Made by a program: the position numbers and the translations under genes
Part shown: positions 19,442 to 32,110 of the stretch, one piece after another
How the letters are laid out: the number at the start of each line of letters is the position of its first letter
How positions within the stretch are numbered: the first letter of the stretch is position 1
The notes under the pieces: model-generated
What the model saw: the letters and a program-made list of their open reading frames with translations, nothing else
Database searches by the model: none
Told to the model about the DNA's origin: nothing
DNA from: Adiantum capillus-veneris
Taxonomy: Eukaryota; Streptophyta; Polypodiopsida; Polypodiales; Pteridaceae
Direction of reading: 5' to 3'
Assembly: GCA_014529385.2 (NCBI GenBank)
Contig: CM043953.1
Location: forward strand, 89,934,342-89,998,341
Length of the DNA stretch: 64,000 nucleotides

Positions 19442-21080
19442 CGTAGTCCTCCTTGGGACTCCCCTTGACTAGACCTTGGAATCGACCCCTTGATCAGATC
19501 TTTTGCCTTGCAATTGTGGAGCTATCTCTCTCTCCCAATTATCCACACTCACCTTTCCTTCCCTCTATCACTAGCGATGTCACTTGCAGGGGGGTCTTTG
19601 CCTCTACCATTCACTTCAAAACTTTTTGGCTCTTTTGATAGCGAGATCACACCCTTATTGGGTGCTATTGCCATGTCATCACCATATGTCTTTGCCATCC
19701 ACAACGGCCATCGTCCACTATCGCTCACCAAACGTAGTGTTGTCGAGCGGCCAAGACATCACAACAGACCACCATAGCAACGCCCACAACACACGAGTGG
19801 AGGGGGTCATGCAAACACCATAGTCGCCCTCTCTCTCCTACTTGGATGTTTACTTTTTTGCCCACTCTGGGTCTTATACCCTGCTTGTCAATGCGGAGGC
19901 CTTATATACGGGACTATATACACTGTGACATGGCAGCACGCCACCTTATTAAGCTTCAAAGGGTTTTCAAAACCTTATTAAACCTCACTGAAGGCATTTT
20001 TCCTCTCACTTTGAAGAGCTAAAGACTTTTGCTTTCCAACCTGATGCTCTAGCTACAAAGTCGTGCCAAATCTCCATCATGTTGACTCCAATTCTCCTTG
20101 GCCTTGTTGCATTTTGACTTCTTCGAGACCGCCAATCAAGGCCGCCAAAACTAGAAAAAACACCTAGCACCTTCCCTTTGTCAATTGCACCAAACTTTTA
20201 TCTGACATATCTTATCACCCTTGACCCCGATTGACAAGCTATCAACTCTTGCTAACTTCATGTGATACCCTTTATCTTCTCAAACCTAGTCGGGGCCAAA
20301 AAAACACCAAATGGCACGTCTATCAATGCAACAACTTGGCACATACCCGGTCCCCAAGAAATCTTCCACTCATCATAACTTTCTCATCTAGGCTCCGATT
20401 GACAATCTAAAAAGACTGGCATGCTCCACAACTTGAGTAATTTGGGTCTATTCACTTGCACCAGGTTGGTCCACCTGTCCCTACTTGTCATGTTCTTCAA
20501 GAATTTGCAAAACCTTTTATCTTACAATAGATATATCTTCCACCTTGTAGCTCCATTTGGAGAGTCATCTAGACCAACTTCTAGAACATATCAAGCACTA
20601 CATTCCAGGGCATATTTTGTACACTTCAAACACTTAGATTTTCCATCCCACTTGGGCCATTTTGGAGCCTTTTTTGCCTAAAAACCCACCCTATACATAC
20701 ATTTCCACTACCCTTTGCCTGCCCACGGTCTTCACACCTGCTTAAACATTCTTCCATGCATTTGTATGCATCCTTAGCATTGCTTGACACCACTTCTAGG
20801 ATCGACCAACTTTGGTTGCACCACTGATATTGAAACTTAAAATTTAGTCATGTGTGCAAATGTGTGTGTGTGTGTGTGTGACAAGCATACTATGTGCTCA
20901 CCTTGCAACACTCTCTTACAGATGTGAAGCTCACACACACAAAAATAATTGTGTGTGTGCGTGCATACACACAGCTTTCACCTGTGTAGAAAGAGCTTCC
21001 CTGCAAATTTTGTTTAATTCTTCCAAGACTTAGCATTGTAAGCTTAAATATTTCTTAAGGTTGGAGTCTAGAATTGCTTA
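18615..21080. other. Intergenic, no supportable gene
   Basis: Cytosine- and adenine-rich sequence with no ORF of coding character. Short frames at 19490-19820 and 20421-20681 have no recognisable motif. It contains the CT microsatellite described separately, and small GT/CA runs near 20863-20880 and 20933-20960. The run 20370-20400 (TCATAACTTTCTCATCTAGG) resembles leader sequence often found in retrotransposons, too weak to call. Confidence 0.6.
19370..19438. repeat. (CT)n microsatellite
   Basis: About 34 uninterrupted CT units. Confidence 0.97.
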
Positions 21081-21118
21081 ATTTCTCCAAGCCTTAACAT
21101 TCCAAAGTTTGGGCAGTC

Positions 21119-22460
21119 ATGGTCAGTGATATGATAGAAGCAGGTAAACTTGGCTCGGATGGTGGAAAGTGGAGAGGGGTGGAGGTTCATGACAAACTGT
21201 TAGCCCCGGAGTGGTCTACCTTAAGACTGTGGGGCAGCTCAGGAGAATTGATAAGAAAATGCAAGAGAGCAGCAGGAGTCTTAAAGTGGGGGGAAGAAGT
21301 TAGATACTCCAAGAACTCCATTTTGCATTGGTCCCCCTGGCTGTCCAAAGTTGTAGATCCACCACAAACTCCCTATTGGATTGAGACAGCCAGGAAACTC
21401 AATAATAAGGGTCTGAAGCGACTTGGGCACTTCTGGGACAGTGGCAACAAGAGTTGGAAAATCATTGACCTTCTCGTTACCCAATACCAACTCAATAGCT
21501 TGGAGGTCTTGCTTGTCCACAAAGTGATGAAGGAGCTTGATTTAGTGATGCCAATCTGGGATTCCGTGTTTGATTGGAATGCCTAGAAATGGCCTGGAAG
21601 CAGTCTCTTAGAAAAACCCCATCCTAAAAGCATTTATCAGACAATGATTCATAAGAAGAATTGGTCTAGCCCCCTAAACAAGCTATGGAAAAAGAAATGG
21701 CCGGAGGAAAGGTGGGAGCAAGTATTGGGGGATATTTGGAAGCCAAAGGTTCCACAACACATGAAGGTCTTTCTATGGAAGGTAATTTGGGGTGCTCTAC
21801 CAACGAGGGTGAAGATTCAAGAGAGAGGGATTGGGTTAGATCGATGCTTGGGGTGCAAGATGTCTAGAGAAGATCTGGCCCACCTATTCATGGACTGCCC
21901 AACTATTAAAGGCCTCGTAGGGAAAATATGCAAGTGGGTCCAAAGAACATGGAAAATTAGTTTTTTCAAGACTGACCTATACCTTGGAGGCAAGAATTCA
22001 AGAAGTCCTGCCCTCCTCATCAGCACTCAAATTGTCAGATACTTCTTCTTACATAATGTATGGCAGACAAGGAACCGCTGTGTGTTTGAAGGAGTTTCGG
22101 AGGTGGCAAGCTTTTCAAAAATTACTCAAGAAAGCAAAGTGCTAATATGGAAGCTCGGGTGCAAGAAACACTCGGAGGATTTGCCTAGGACTACTTGTGC
22201 CTTGTTGTCAGCAGATGGAATGCCTAGGACGGGGGAAAATCTTGGCCGTCGGTAAATAAAAGATCTCAAAAGGACAACTTTATGGACCCTATGTATCAAG
22301 GAGGAGGCGGCGGGTTGGTGGGGGTGGCTTCCCTGATAGTCGATGTAATTATAGTCCTTGGATGATGTCATGGCTCATCAAGAGCATGACAAGACCTTGT
22401 AATTTTTTGGGCTGTTCAATATAATTCACTCACAATTGTGAGTTTTGCTATAAAAAAAAG
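21119..22460 (+). pseudogene. 5'-truncated L1-type LINE remnant with zf-RVT domain and poly(A)
   Basis: One reading frame runs from about 21119 to 22255, broken by a TAG at 21584-21586. The part after it has PKVPQHMKVFLWKVIWGALP, then LDRCLGCKMS and LAHLFMDCP, which is the zinc-binding reverse transcriptase C-terminal domain (zf-RVT) of plant L1 ORF2 proteins. Upstream is ORF2 sequence past the RT core; endonuclease and RT palm are absent. After the stop comes a 3' UTR, then TATAAAAAAAAG at 22451-22461, a short poly(A) tail. This is the usual outcome of incomplete target-primed reverse transcription. It is a different LINE family from the one at 160-4768. Confidence 0.8.
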
Positions 22461-22619
22461 ATTCCCCCATTTTTTTCCCAAGCTTCACCTTTCAATCTGT
22501 TACACAAAAACCTTACTTTACTAAGGTTGAAGCATATCTAACAGCCTTTGCAAGACCAAAGCCTCTAAGGATTTGCTAAAATTGATCTCCCCAAAAGCTT
22601 CAAGAAAACATTTTTTGTA

Positions 22620-24319
22620 GATCTAAGAAAAAATAACACTATGCTTTGCTTGCTTCTCCAAACCTTTAGCTTTCTGTGAAGATTTCATGCATGCCAAGAC
22701 CATCACCAGGATCGTCAAACCCGCTTTTAAGAGCAATGTGGTGGTGCAAAAGCGGTGCACATGAGTTTGCAGCCCATGACACTGGCCTCCCCACACGAGT
22801 GTATGACATGTCACCAAAATGCACTCGAGACATGTGGTCATGCAGGGATATCCATGATGCATTGCGAATACCCTCTCTAAAGTCTACAACAATAGAAATA
22901 TAGTCCCCAACATCAGCAATGCATCGTGTGTCAATAGGAAACATTGGGTAGCCCAATGGAGACTCCAAAACATAGACAAATTGGATGCTCTTCCGAGCTA
23001 CAACTTTTCCCAAAAAGTCTGGAACCATACACACAATATGAGAATCGTTTCTTGGATTACAAACAAAAGTCAACAACATGATTCTAGAAACTCACCAGGC
23101 TCCAGAATATCCTCTACAATGGTGGTATCAACAACCAAAGTCCCCTTTCCCTTACAGGCAGAGCGGGCACCTTGATAGAGACAAGCAATGTTATTAGAAT
23201 CAAAAGCATCGGTACATTCAAGTCAAAGATAGATATGATTGTACCTAATTGTCTCTCCTTTGAAGTAGAGGGGTGGTGGCGGTACCTGTGTTGCTGCATC
23301 ACTCAGCATAACCTCTCGAAGCTCTCTCTCACCCGGGCAAGGATGTGACCTTTCTCCATATCCAACCACCAGGGACATGTATCTCTCGTCCATGTGGTCA
23401 TAGTGGGCATGCTAGGGGGATACATGTATGCCTCCTCTGGTGTAGTATGTGCCCAGTGTCTTACTACATATGGGAGGGCTGGCAAAATTCCCTTTGAAAC
23501 CAAAAACAACAAAAACCTAACAAGAAACAAAAATATTAAACACAAAAAATTAAAGTTGCAAACTTGTAGGCCAATCGTTAAGCTGCCATTCAAAAAGTAT
23601 CCACCTTCTTTAGTGCAGGCTTAGTGCTTGTTTCTTGACATCCTTTGTTTTGGCCTCTAAAGAGACCGCAAGTGGAAAGAGGGATGGTCTAGCCTCATAC
23701 TTTCTCATCAAAGTATAGACCCAAAGTGCAATCATGTGGTAAGGATACCATCCCCTCGGCAAATCCAAAAAATCTTAAACAAGCTGTGTTGCTCTCTCCA
23801 AGACACAAGCAAGGTATCCTTCCCTACGTAACCAACTACAAGCAAAATCAATATCATAGAATAAAACTATTATAACCCCGACATAAAGCAAAATTTTTAT
23901 AAAACAACATACGCCTCCATAATCACTATCGGAAACATGATCCCTTTTCTTTAAACCAAATGATGCCCTCGTCATCTTGTCATACTCAAGTAGTGAAACC
24001 CACTGAATCTTATTTTGCATAAGGGCATCATGAAGTGCAATCAAGTTGAGCTTCTCTAAAGTTTCTCAACTATCATTTGCCCATTTCAATGACATAATTC
24101 TTGCCAACCAATTAGTCCCAAATTGGGATCCACAATATTCGAGAGCTACAAAATAACATTAGCAGCATAATATTAATGACTACAACAAATACATTGACTT
24201 CATGTTTATGTAGGTTGGTGTACCTTTACAATATGTTCTTGATATTTATCACCAAATGCTCTCCTCTTCTTTTTTCTGCTCTTCTTTAGACAACCCTTGC
24301 TTAAGTTGACTCAATCTAG

Positions 24320-24388
<69 letters not shown>

Positions 24389-25640
24389 TTGAACCTTAAA
24401 ACAACATAAAATTTTGTAAGAGATAATCACAAATCTAAGAGACACAATCAACAACAAAGACAGACTCAATGACTACATACATAAAAAATCATCATGCCAA
24501 GGTAGCGGTGTGTGAGGGGTACCATGGCTCTACACCCTTACCATACTTCCTTTGAACCATTGCAATGAGATTTTGATCTTTCTCTGGGAGGGATTTCATG
24601 TAGCTTTCATAATCAGTCGCACATATGTGATTGGTGTTCACAATCTCGTCCCGTAGGTGGGTGGTCACCAAAGCATGCATATTCATACTGCAAGAACCAA
24701 ATTAAAATGGTTTTAACCTGGAATAAGTAACCACAAAGAGTAGAGCTTATAAACATAAGATAGAAGCACCTACACATTCATTCTTTGCAAGCTACTCACA
24801 ACAAAGCAATTTTGGGAACCTTGGTAGGGTCTATGATAGTGCATAGCACTCTACAATGTTTCTCCTTTGAGGTGGAGAATTTCTCTCTAATAGCTTGAGA
24901 CCATGCAAGGGTGTGATGGTTTCCCTCCCCATACATAAAGCATATGAGCTATAAGACCCGCAAACTTTGGTTGCCGCATCATCTCTCTCTCAAACTCCTC
25001 ATCAATGTCATTCCATAGTGGATCCCAAATTTGTTTGATTTCATCTTCAAAATAAAAAACATACAGAGATAAAATGAAAAACTAGTCGAAAGTTCCAAAC
25101 CTCAAAACAACAACTAGATCCTTGTTCTCACTTGTCACAAGTGTCTGCTCTCTATTAAATGTCCAAAGTAAAACAATAAAATCCCCTTTTTCTTGCATAT
25201 CTCCTTCCTTTGAAAATGCAGCTTTTAGGCCGCTAAGATCGTCTCTAAGTCCCCTTACTCTAGCATAAGGAACTAACCTGCACAATGGTATAGGAGGACA
25301 ATCAAAGCAACTGAAAATTTGCATGCTCTGTAATACATCGGCATTCCTATGCATAGAAATATCGTGCTCCTCATTTATCTATGTGGTTGTAGTAACCTCA
25401 TCTCGCATTTTCTATGGAATAATCTGAAGGTTATTCTCTGTAGGAGCTAGGGTGTTGTCAACTTCATGCACAGACCCTTCTCCCATTTCAATAGAGTGAA
25501 TTTCTTCCTCTTGAGTCCCTGATCCTTTGACATCTCAGTTTTGATGAGATTGATGACACTTGATCACTATTCTCAAGAGGTTGAAATGAGACTTTACGTC
25601 CATGTCTACCTCTCTTTGATCGTCCATGTGTTGTGGGACT
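22620..25640 (-). pseudogene. Unidentified multi-exon gene or gene relic
   Basis: I do not recognise the product. On the minus strand, coding-like blocks follow one another with AT-rich, intron-like gaps: about 25640-25480 (basic, GRSKRGRHGRKVSFQ), 25354-25082 (PPIPLCRLVPYARVRGL), 25055-24780 (IWDPLWNDIDEEFEREMM, then in a shifted frame YGEGNHHTLAWSQAIREKFS and CRVLCTIIDPTKVP), 24700-24490 (MNMHALVTTHLRDEIVNTNH, KDQNLIAMVQRKYGKG), 24060-23930 (LHDALMQNKIQWVSLLEYDK), 23520-23300 and 23080-22660. The GEGNHHTLAW run resembles the G-x-G-N-H-R-x-x-A-W type motif of ParB/Srx-fold domains, but this is a guess. At least one frameshift suggests decay. It could equally be a gene carried by a DNA transposon. 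Confidence 0.4.
24318..24388. repeat. Compound (CT)n(GT)n microsatellite
   Basis: A short CT run followed by about 27 GT units, inside the AT-rich gap of the unidentified minus-strand gene. Confidence 0.95.
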
Positions 25641-25774
25641 GGACAAAAAACCCACAAGACATAAAACAATGTCAACTCATTATCATAATCAATTTAAGAA
25701 AAAAGTCATGAACTCCTTTGCACAGAGAGAACCCAATTCTTTGTCTTTAAACATAACAGCAAATGGACATTTTT

Positions 25775-26445
25775 AGTGGACACCTCACTTGAGGATTTCT
25801 ATAAAATGGCTATGCATGTTTAATTAACTTAAACACTACCTCTAGACATGCATGGCGACGAGCATATCTAGAGCTAACAATTCCAAACAAATTTTGCTAC
25901 AATTATCAACAAAAAGACATGCTTAGCTACATTCCAAAAGCATCACATTCAAAATAATTTATTGTCTCTAGAGTTGCATGTTGACTGGCATGCCTAGAGG
26001 CAAGCAAGATCCTCATCACACATGCCATTTTCCTCAAGATATACTTGCCAAAAGCAATGTTGAATAAAAAATCACTCTAAATCTTGAGGAAAATTGGACA
26101 GAACCTTGTTTGTAAATGAAACTAATTCTCAAAATTTACTATGGTCCACTGGACACCTCACTTGAGGATTTCCATAAAATGTATACACGAACATTGATAT
26201 GCATGTCTAATTAACTTTAACAGAGCATAACAATTCACTTACTCTACACATGCATGTATGTCTATGAGCTAGAAAATCCAAACAGAAGTTTGTTACCATT
26301 ATATACAAAAAGACATGCTTAGCTACAATCCAAAGGAATCACATTAAAAATAATTTATCGTCTCTAGAGTTGCACGTTAACGGGAATGCCTAGAGGTAAG
26401 TATAATCCTAATCACACATGCTATTTTCCTAAAATATTTACTTGT
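25775..26445. repeat. Divergent tandem duplication, about 373-396 bp period
   Basis: GGACACCTCACTTGAGGATT occurs at 25778 and 26151, AAAAAGACATGCTTAGCTAC at 25911 and 26307, and the flanking TAATTAACTT and AATAATTTAT motifs keep order. The two copies differ by indels, so the offset grows from 373 to 396. Each copy carries two of the palindromes described next. Confidence 0.8.
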
Positions 26446-26763
26446 TTAAAACAATGTAAAATGAAAAACATAATCTCATTCAAAAAGAATTTACTACCTC
26501 TAGAGATGCACACCGATGTGCATGAATATAGGTAACTATAATCCAAACGACACATGTCATTTTACTTCAATTTTTTTTAAAAATTAAAGCAAAATCTCAT
26601 TTACAAATGTTAAATAATGCATGTTTGCATTACCTCTAGACATGCATGTTGACCGGCATGTCTAGAGGTAATTTTTTAAAAAAATATTGAAGTCGGGAAA
26701 ATTTAATTATGTTTCAACATTTCACTGCCTCTAGACATGCACGTCAACGGGCATACCTAAAGG
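25839..26763. repeat. Cluster of seven related 33-37-bp palindromes
   Basis: Copies at about 25839-25873, 25966-26000, 26242-26272, 26362-26396, 26497-26533, 26633-26668 and 26728-26763. The best (26633-26668) has perfect 13-bp arms CCTCTAGACATGC and GCATGTCTAGAGG around a 10-base centre. Others vary in arms and centre but keep CTCTAGA...GCAT...CTAGAGG and a following (G/T)AA. A further degenerate copy may be at 27064-27088. Spacing is about 95-140 bp except at one pair. No gene is visible here. Confidence 0.85.
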
Positions 26764-27372
26764 CAAAACATTGAAAATAGCAATTCACTTCAGCTAAAGT
26801 GAGCACAGACTGGTTTTTATAATTAACAAGTTTACAATTTTTACCAAAATATGAAACTGAGTCCTAAACCCCGCCATTGTTGTAACTTATGGGCAAGCTA
26901 TCATATGCTTTGAAGCTAAAATCTAGAGAAGTCTATCCGGGTCCAATTCCTAGGGGCATCTCACAAGCTATTACCGACCAAAACACAAAAGAATTTAGGA
27001 TCTCCGATGTACTTTGTTGGGTCTTTGCAGATAGCTTCAAGAACTCTAAACCATTGCCTATAGCTATGCACGTTGACGTGCATTCCTACAACCAATTAAT
27101 TTAACCAAACCTCACAAGCAGGAGAACGTGTACCTAATAGGAGGATGAGGTTTTTGCCTTGCAATAGATCCTCTTCTCCCCCTTTTGGCGAGAACTTTTA
27201 GGTGAAGTCCTCATTGGCAGTATCAACCTCTAGCAATATGAAGTCAACAAAGTTGCCCAATGGATACATTAGATTATGGCTTGGCTTACTGCAAATACAT
27301 TAGATTATAATGTGAGTATTTAGCAATATAAATATAGGAATATCATGGCATGGCTAAATGTTGCTTGCAAAC

Positions 27373-27545
27373 ATTCTTACCTAAATCTATGCATGCCGGC
27401 ATGCACTCACTCTGTTTCTCAATGCATAGATTTAGGTAAGAATCTTTGCAGCCGGCATGCACTCACTCTGTTTCTCAATGCATAGATTTAGGTAAGAATC
27501 TTTGCAGCCTCAACATCACTAATGACCCTCTGTTTCTCAATGCAT
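27373..27545. repeat. Hairpin plus 56-bp tandem repeat
   Basis: A 22-bp arm at 27373-27394 (contains ACCTAAATCTATGCAT) is exactly complementary to 27422-27443 and again to 27478-27499. The unit from CCGGCATGCACTCACTCTG to TTTGCAG repeats with a 56-bp period (27396 and 27452), with a partial third copy (CTCTGTTTCTCAATGCAT) at about 27528-27545. Confidence 0.9.
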
Positions 27546-27641
27546 CTTTGCGACGTCGCTACCGAGCCTCTTTTTTGCACATTTATTTTTCCATGTTTGC
27601 ATAGTTATTTTTCCGCGTTTAGGTTCACACGTTTTGGTTCA

Positions 27642-27642
27642 G

Positions 27643-27674
<32 letters not shown>
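27642..27674. repeat. (CT)n microsatellite
   Basis: About 16 CT units, in AT-rich sequence without genes (26770-27880). Confidence 0.95.
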
Positions 27675-27679
<5 letters not shown>

Positions 27680-28491
27680 TCAATCACTCCGTGACGTAAA
27701 GTTTTTAATGCAGGCTACCAAAAAATATTCTCACAGGACGTGCTTTAACAAACCACTATTTCTTATTATTTTGAAAGATTTAAACTTATCAATTTACTAG
27801 ATTTTTCTCCCTTGCAAATCAATCTGCATATTAAACAACCCGCTGTATTCAAGTTTCATCTGCTACTTCCTTGGGTTGACAGTGATAGCCGTTTTTCGGC
27901 TCTCCGTAATTGCCATAGTGGGTTACTCCACCCTACCAAAATCACCTAAACATTGTGGCTAGTTTTACCTTTTCATTGTACATAGGCGTGTGTGAGTTAG
28001 GGGACTTTACCCTTATTTTCTTAAAACTCCTCAAATAGCTAGTCATTGGGCTATTTGAGCTAAAATAAAAAATAAAAAATAAAAAATTAAAGAATAAAGT
28101 AAATTATGGCCTCTTTGTGTGTAAATATTTCATTGTATATATGACCTAAATAAAGGGATTTTTTATAATTATTTTGGTATTTTATTTAAATATTTATACT
28201 TAGGTGTGTACCATAAGTATATTTTTTTGCCAATTTGTACATACTCTAACCTCATATTTTTCTTTTATACAAATCACCCCCACATTTTCACCCTCACCCT
28301 TGTGAAAACAAAAAAATGATTTCTACTCCCTTAGTCACGTTTATTATATTATTTTCATTTGCTTGCATACCTTTTCCTCTTTCACCCAAAATAATACAAA
28401 GAGGGACCATATCATATGATTCCAATATATTTTCATATCCATAATTATTACATATTTTTATTATTATTTTTACTCATTATTCTAACACCAT

Positions 28492-28836
28492 GTGCTCATT
28501 GAGCTAAAATCCATGAATAGTCCATACACTAGTCCCACCATATATATATTGCTTTATTCACCAATAATCCTCCTCCATGCATGTGTAAAGGGAAACTTGG
28601 ATGCTTTGTATTATGATATGACAAAGGAGGGGCTCACTCTTGGATGCATTGTACAAATTCAACAAAGGAGGGGGCCACTAAAAGACTTTTGCAGGCATAA
28701 AAACAGGTTTTTTGGTGAGATTTTTGGCACCCATCTCCACTCCGAATTTGAAGCGGTGGTCAAAAGAGAAAATGTGGACCAAGAGCTGAATAATCACCTC
28801 AAAAATTTTGGTGATTTTTGGAGTAACCACCGGTGA
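28492..28836 (+). other. Conserved 114-codon open frame inside the element C LTR
   Basis: Open frame in both LTR copies with about five amino-acid differences and no stop in either. An inner stretch reads GLTLGCIVQIQQRRGPLKDF. No domain is recognised. Conservation over 114 codons may simply reflect recent identity of the two LTRs. Listed because both copies stay open. Confidence 0.2.
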
Positions 28837-28935
28837 GCTATAATTTTTTGAGTGGACCTTAGTTTGCCCACTTTTCTCACAAAAGTAGCCCATAGTCTTC
28901 TCTCACCTTTTTCCACACTTCTACACACAGACACA

Positions 28936-29014
<79 letters not shown>

Positions 29015-29538
29015 CTCTCAATCCCTCACTCAAACCTGCACCTTTCATGGTTTCTCTCACCTTCTTCACCATTAACCTCCCCTCTTACTTCCATAGCTCT
29101 CATATGAGCTCTCCACGTATATACACCATCTCTATGCCTCTCTCTATTACTTCCAAAGTACAATTTTGTCTTACCCCTTCTCTATATACATAAAATTCAG
29201 CATGTGTACCATGCTTAACCCCTCCAAATAAAGAGATCTTATCAACCGAATTGCCAGTTTCATCGCGATAATAACTTGGCGGCGGTGGCGTAAAGAAGAG
29301 AAGACGAAGAAGAGGATCAATAGTCATTTTGGGAACGTACACAAGTAAATAAAAAACTTCTTCAAGCTTCACAATCACAAGGATTTTCTCACTTCATTTA
29401 ACCATCCACCCTATTCTACCCATTGTAAATACATCATTAACTTTCTAGTGATTACTAATACTAACCACTAACATACTAACACAAAATAGCCATTGACCTA
29501 ACCATAAAAGACACCTCACCTCAAGACATGTGCATAGT

Positions 29539-29583
<45 letters not shown>

Positions 29584-29986
29584 CTTCCTTAAAACTCTAC
29601 TTTCACCTTATCTACCATCAATAATTCTCTCTTTTGAGCCCACATCCATGACTCAAGCAGACAAAGAAGGCCCGCAATGTTTTGATATTCAGGAAAAATC
29701 ATAATCCTGATTTGTTAGCTTGTAAATTAGGATTTTTAAATAATCTTAATGATGGGTCTCCAACCTATAAATAGGCCCCTCTCCTTCTTGTAAAACAACC
29801 TTACATAGCACCCCAACACTCTATGCGTGAGGAGAAACTTAGGTGTAGCAACCACTTTGTGAGCTTCACTGTTGGTGTGGGAGAAGCTTTCAAGCTACAC
29901 ATTGCAAGTGAGAGAGCGTGAGTTCAAAATCTCAAAAGCACTATTGTATATGTTCCTCCATCATCAATAAATTGAGGTTTGGTGCA

Positions 29987-29991
29987 TCAAA
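29987..29991. repeat. Target-site duplication of the copia element, left copy
   Basis: TCAAA before the 5' LTR, repeated at 35667-35671. The uninterrupted partner LTR shows a single TCAAA at the equivalent site near 57952. Confidence 0.95.
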
Positions 29992-30203
29992 TGTTAAAGA
30001 ATATGTCCATTGTGCTATGGGCGGCTGGACACTGACTATACAATGTTGTAAATATACTTTGGATCATAGTTAAAAGAGAAGAAGAGAAGAGCAGCTCGTT
30101 GAATGGCTGCTGCAGGGTAACGATTGTCTGTGTGTGTCTCGATGTGTGTTGGTGTGTGTGCGTAGTCTTCTTTATACCTTCTCCATCACCTGCGCACTCT
30201 ACA
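29992..30203 (+). repeat. Copia 5' LTR
   Basis: 212 bp, TGTTAAAGAATATG to GCACTCTACA, with GT-rich sequence near its 3' end. No clear TATA box. Confidence 0.95.
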
Positions 30204-30206
30204 AAG

Positions 30207-30218
30207 TGGTATCAGAGC
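30207..30218 (+). other. Copia primer-binding site (initiator tRNA-Met)
   Basis: TGGTATCAGAGC three bases after the LTR end. Confidence 0.92.
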
Positions 30219-31103
30219 TCAGTTTAAGGAGCTACAGTCAATACACAGGTTTCCGCAGCTCTGGAAAACAGCAAAAAAGAGAGGTTTTTTGGTCATAACT
30301 CTCTCACCCGAACTCGGAATACAGTGATCCAGGAGTCTATCTTTATGTTTTTGGGCATTCCGAACGCATTGGCATACTCAGATTTGCCAAAATCTGCAAT
30401 TTTTTGCAGCAAACAGCCAGCTCACACAAGCATATGAGATTTCCAATTTTGCACTCGGCAATAGATTTACAGGTTACATGTGAAGAATTCAGCATTTACT
30501 TAGGTTTTGGAGAGCGACATAGAGCTTTTGCATCATGATATTGTGTTATCGAAGATTATGTTTGGTTGTTGTGGGTCCGTTATGGACAGCCGCCTATGTA
30601 AGAAAGGTTGTGGGAAGAAGTTGAGGTGGTTATATTGTTAGATTGAGTACTTTGTGGTTATGTATGGATATGCGGTTAATGTATTTTGGAAAACTGCAGC
30701 CTTTGTGAGGGTCGAGTGAGGTTTTTTGAAGCCTTGCCTTGTGAGCTTTGGTACCTTGGCAAGGTGGATTAGGTACTGGAGCGAACCCCCGTCTGGCCCC
30801 GCGAAAGACCTCATATGTCGTTTATGACTATGGGAAGAAGGTAGATGTATGGATATGTGGTACATGATAGCGTATGGATTGCATTTGTATACAGGTCCAT
30901 GTGGACATTGTTTTAGAGTATTTATGCATAGTACCGAGTCAGTTTGTGGCAAAGTGAGTCAGTAGATTTTCCGTTGGCAGTGAGAGATTTTCTGTCAGTG
31001 TTTATGAGCACTTTGGTTGAGATTGTCACTTGAGATATTGTCCAAATACAAACGAAACTCGAAATTTTGTCAAAATCCTTTGGAAGAAATTGAGAGAGTG
31101 AAG
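30219..31103 (+). other. Copia leader
   Basis: Non-coding 885 bp between the primer site and the gag ATG. No other feature is seen. Confidence 0.7.
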
Positions 31104-32110
31104 ATGGCAAAAAGTTCAACTCAAGTCACAAAGATTGTTGGAGAGAAGCTGACCAGAGAGAACTACAACATATGGTCTTACAGGATGGAGAAATTTATCA
31201 TGGGCAAAGGTTTATCGGATTATATTACAGGTGAACAAGAGTGTCCCGAGGTTGGTTTGGAACCAAATAGAGATAATGTTGAAGCACATAAAACATGGCA
31301 AGTAGGAGTAGAAGCTTACAAGAAGTGGATCGAGAATTCAAAGAAAGTGATGCATTGGATTTCACTATGCATTAGTGACTTCTTTATACCACATGTTAAA
31401 AAGGCTCAATCTCCAAAGGAAGCATGGGAGATACTAGCAAGAATGAACAACTCCAATACAGAACCACGAAAAGTTCACTTGAAGCAAAGGTTACATTGTG
31501 TATGGCAAGGAAATAGATCCATATCAGATTATGTGACATAGATAAAACAAATACAGGAAGATCTTGCGAGCATTAATGTTGAAGTTCCAAATGATCACTT
31601 AGTTTTAGTGACATTGAATGGTTTGGGACCGGAATACAAGTCATTGGATACATCTATATCTGCTCGAGGACACATGCCTGATTTTGAAGAGTTAGTAAAC
31701 CTTTGTTTGCAAGAAGAGGTGAAGTTAAGCAAGTCAGGTCCTTCCACATCAAATAACAATTCCAGAGATCAGGTTTTTTTACTCTAGAGGTCGTGGAAAC
31801 AATAGAGGTGGAAGAGGAAACTATGGTCGTGGAAACAATGCTGGAAGAGGTCAATGGAAAAGCCAACAAAGTCAAAGTTACAATGTTATAGCCAAAGAGG
31901 CAGGGGGAGAGCCCGAACTCGTGGACGTGGAGGTGGACGATTTGTACATCCTCAAAGAGATGGATATTGTAACAGATGTGGCATTTATGGTCACTTTGAA
32001 AGAGAATGTTACAAAAGGCTAAATCAAAATCGTGATCGTGGTGGAAGAGGCCGAGATTATGGCAGACATGGAGGAAACTTTGCTGGATACAATCCTCATG
32101 ATCAAAATAT
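31104..32110 (+). pseudogene. Copia gag (capsid and CCHC nucleocapsid)
   Basis: Starts at ATG 31104 (MAKSSTQVTKIVGEKLTREN) and contains the copia gag core: NYNIWSYRMEKFI, AWEILARMNN and LKQRLHCVW. An in-frame TAG at 31539-31541 interrupts it; the same frame then goes on with IKQIQEDLASINVEVP and FEELVNLCLQEE. A frameshift at a T run near 31779 and a second near 31885 enclose a Gly/Arg/Asn-rich stretch. The zinc knuckle CNRCGIYGHFEREC (about 31970-32010) is back in the first frame. Gag forms the particle that packages element RNA. Nonsense and frameshifts prevent a full product. Confidence 0.88.

Noticed and set aside
25839-26763. Regularly spaced palindromes considered as a CRISPR array
   Set aside because: Repeats diverge strongly, spacers are related by tandem duplication, and the DNA is clearly from a plant nucleus.
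30207-30218. tRNA-Met-like sequences at 7937, 30207 and 42760 as tRNA genes
   Set aside because: They are short primer-binding sites next to LTRs and lack any cloverleaf.
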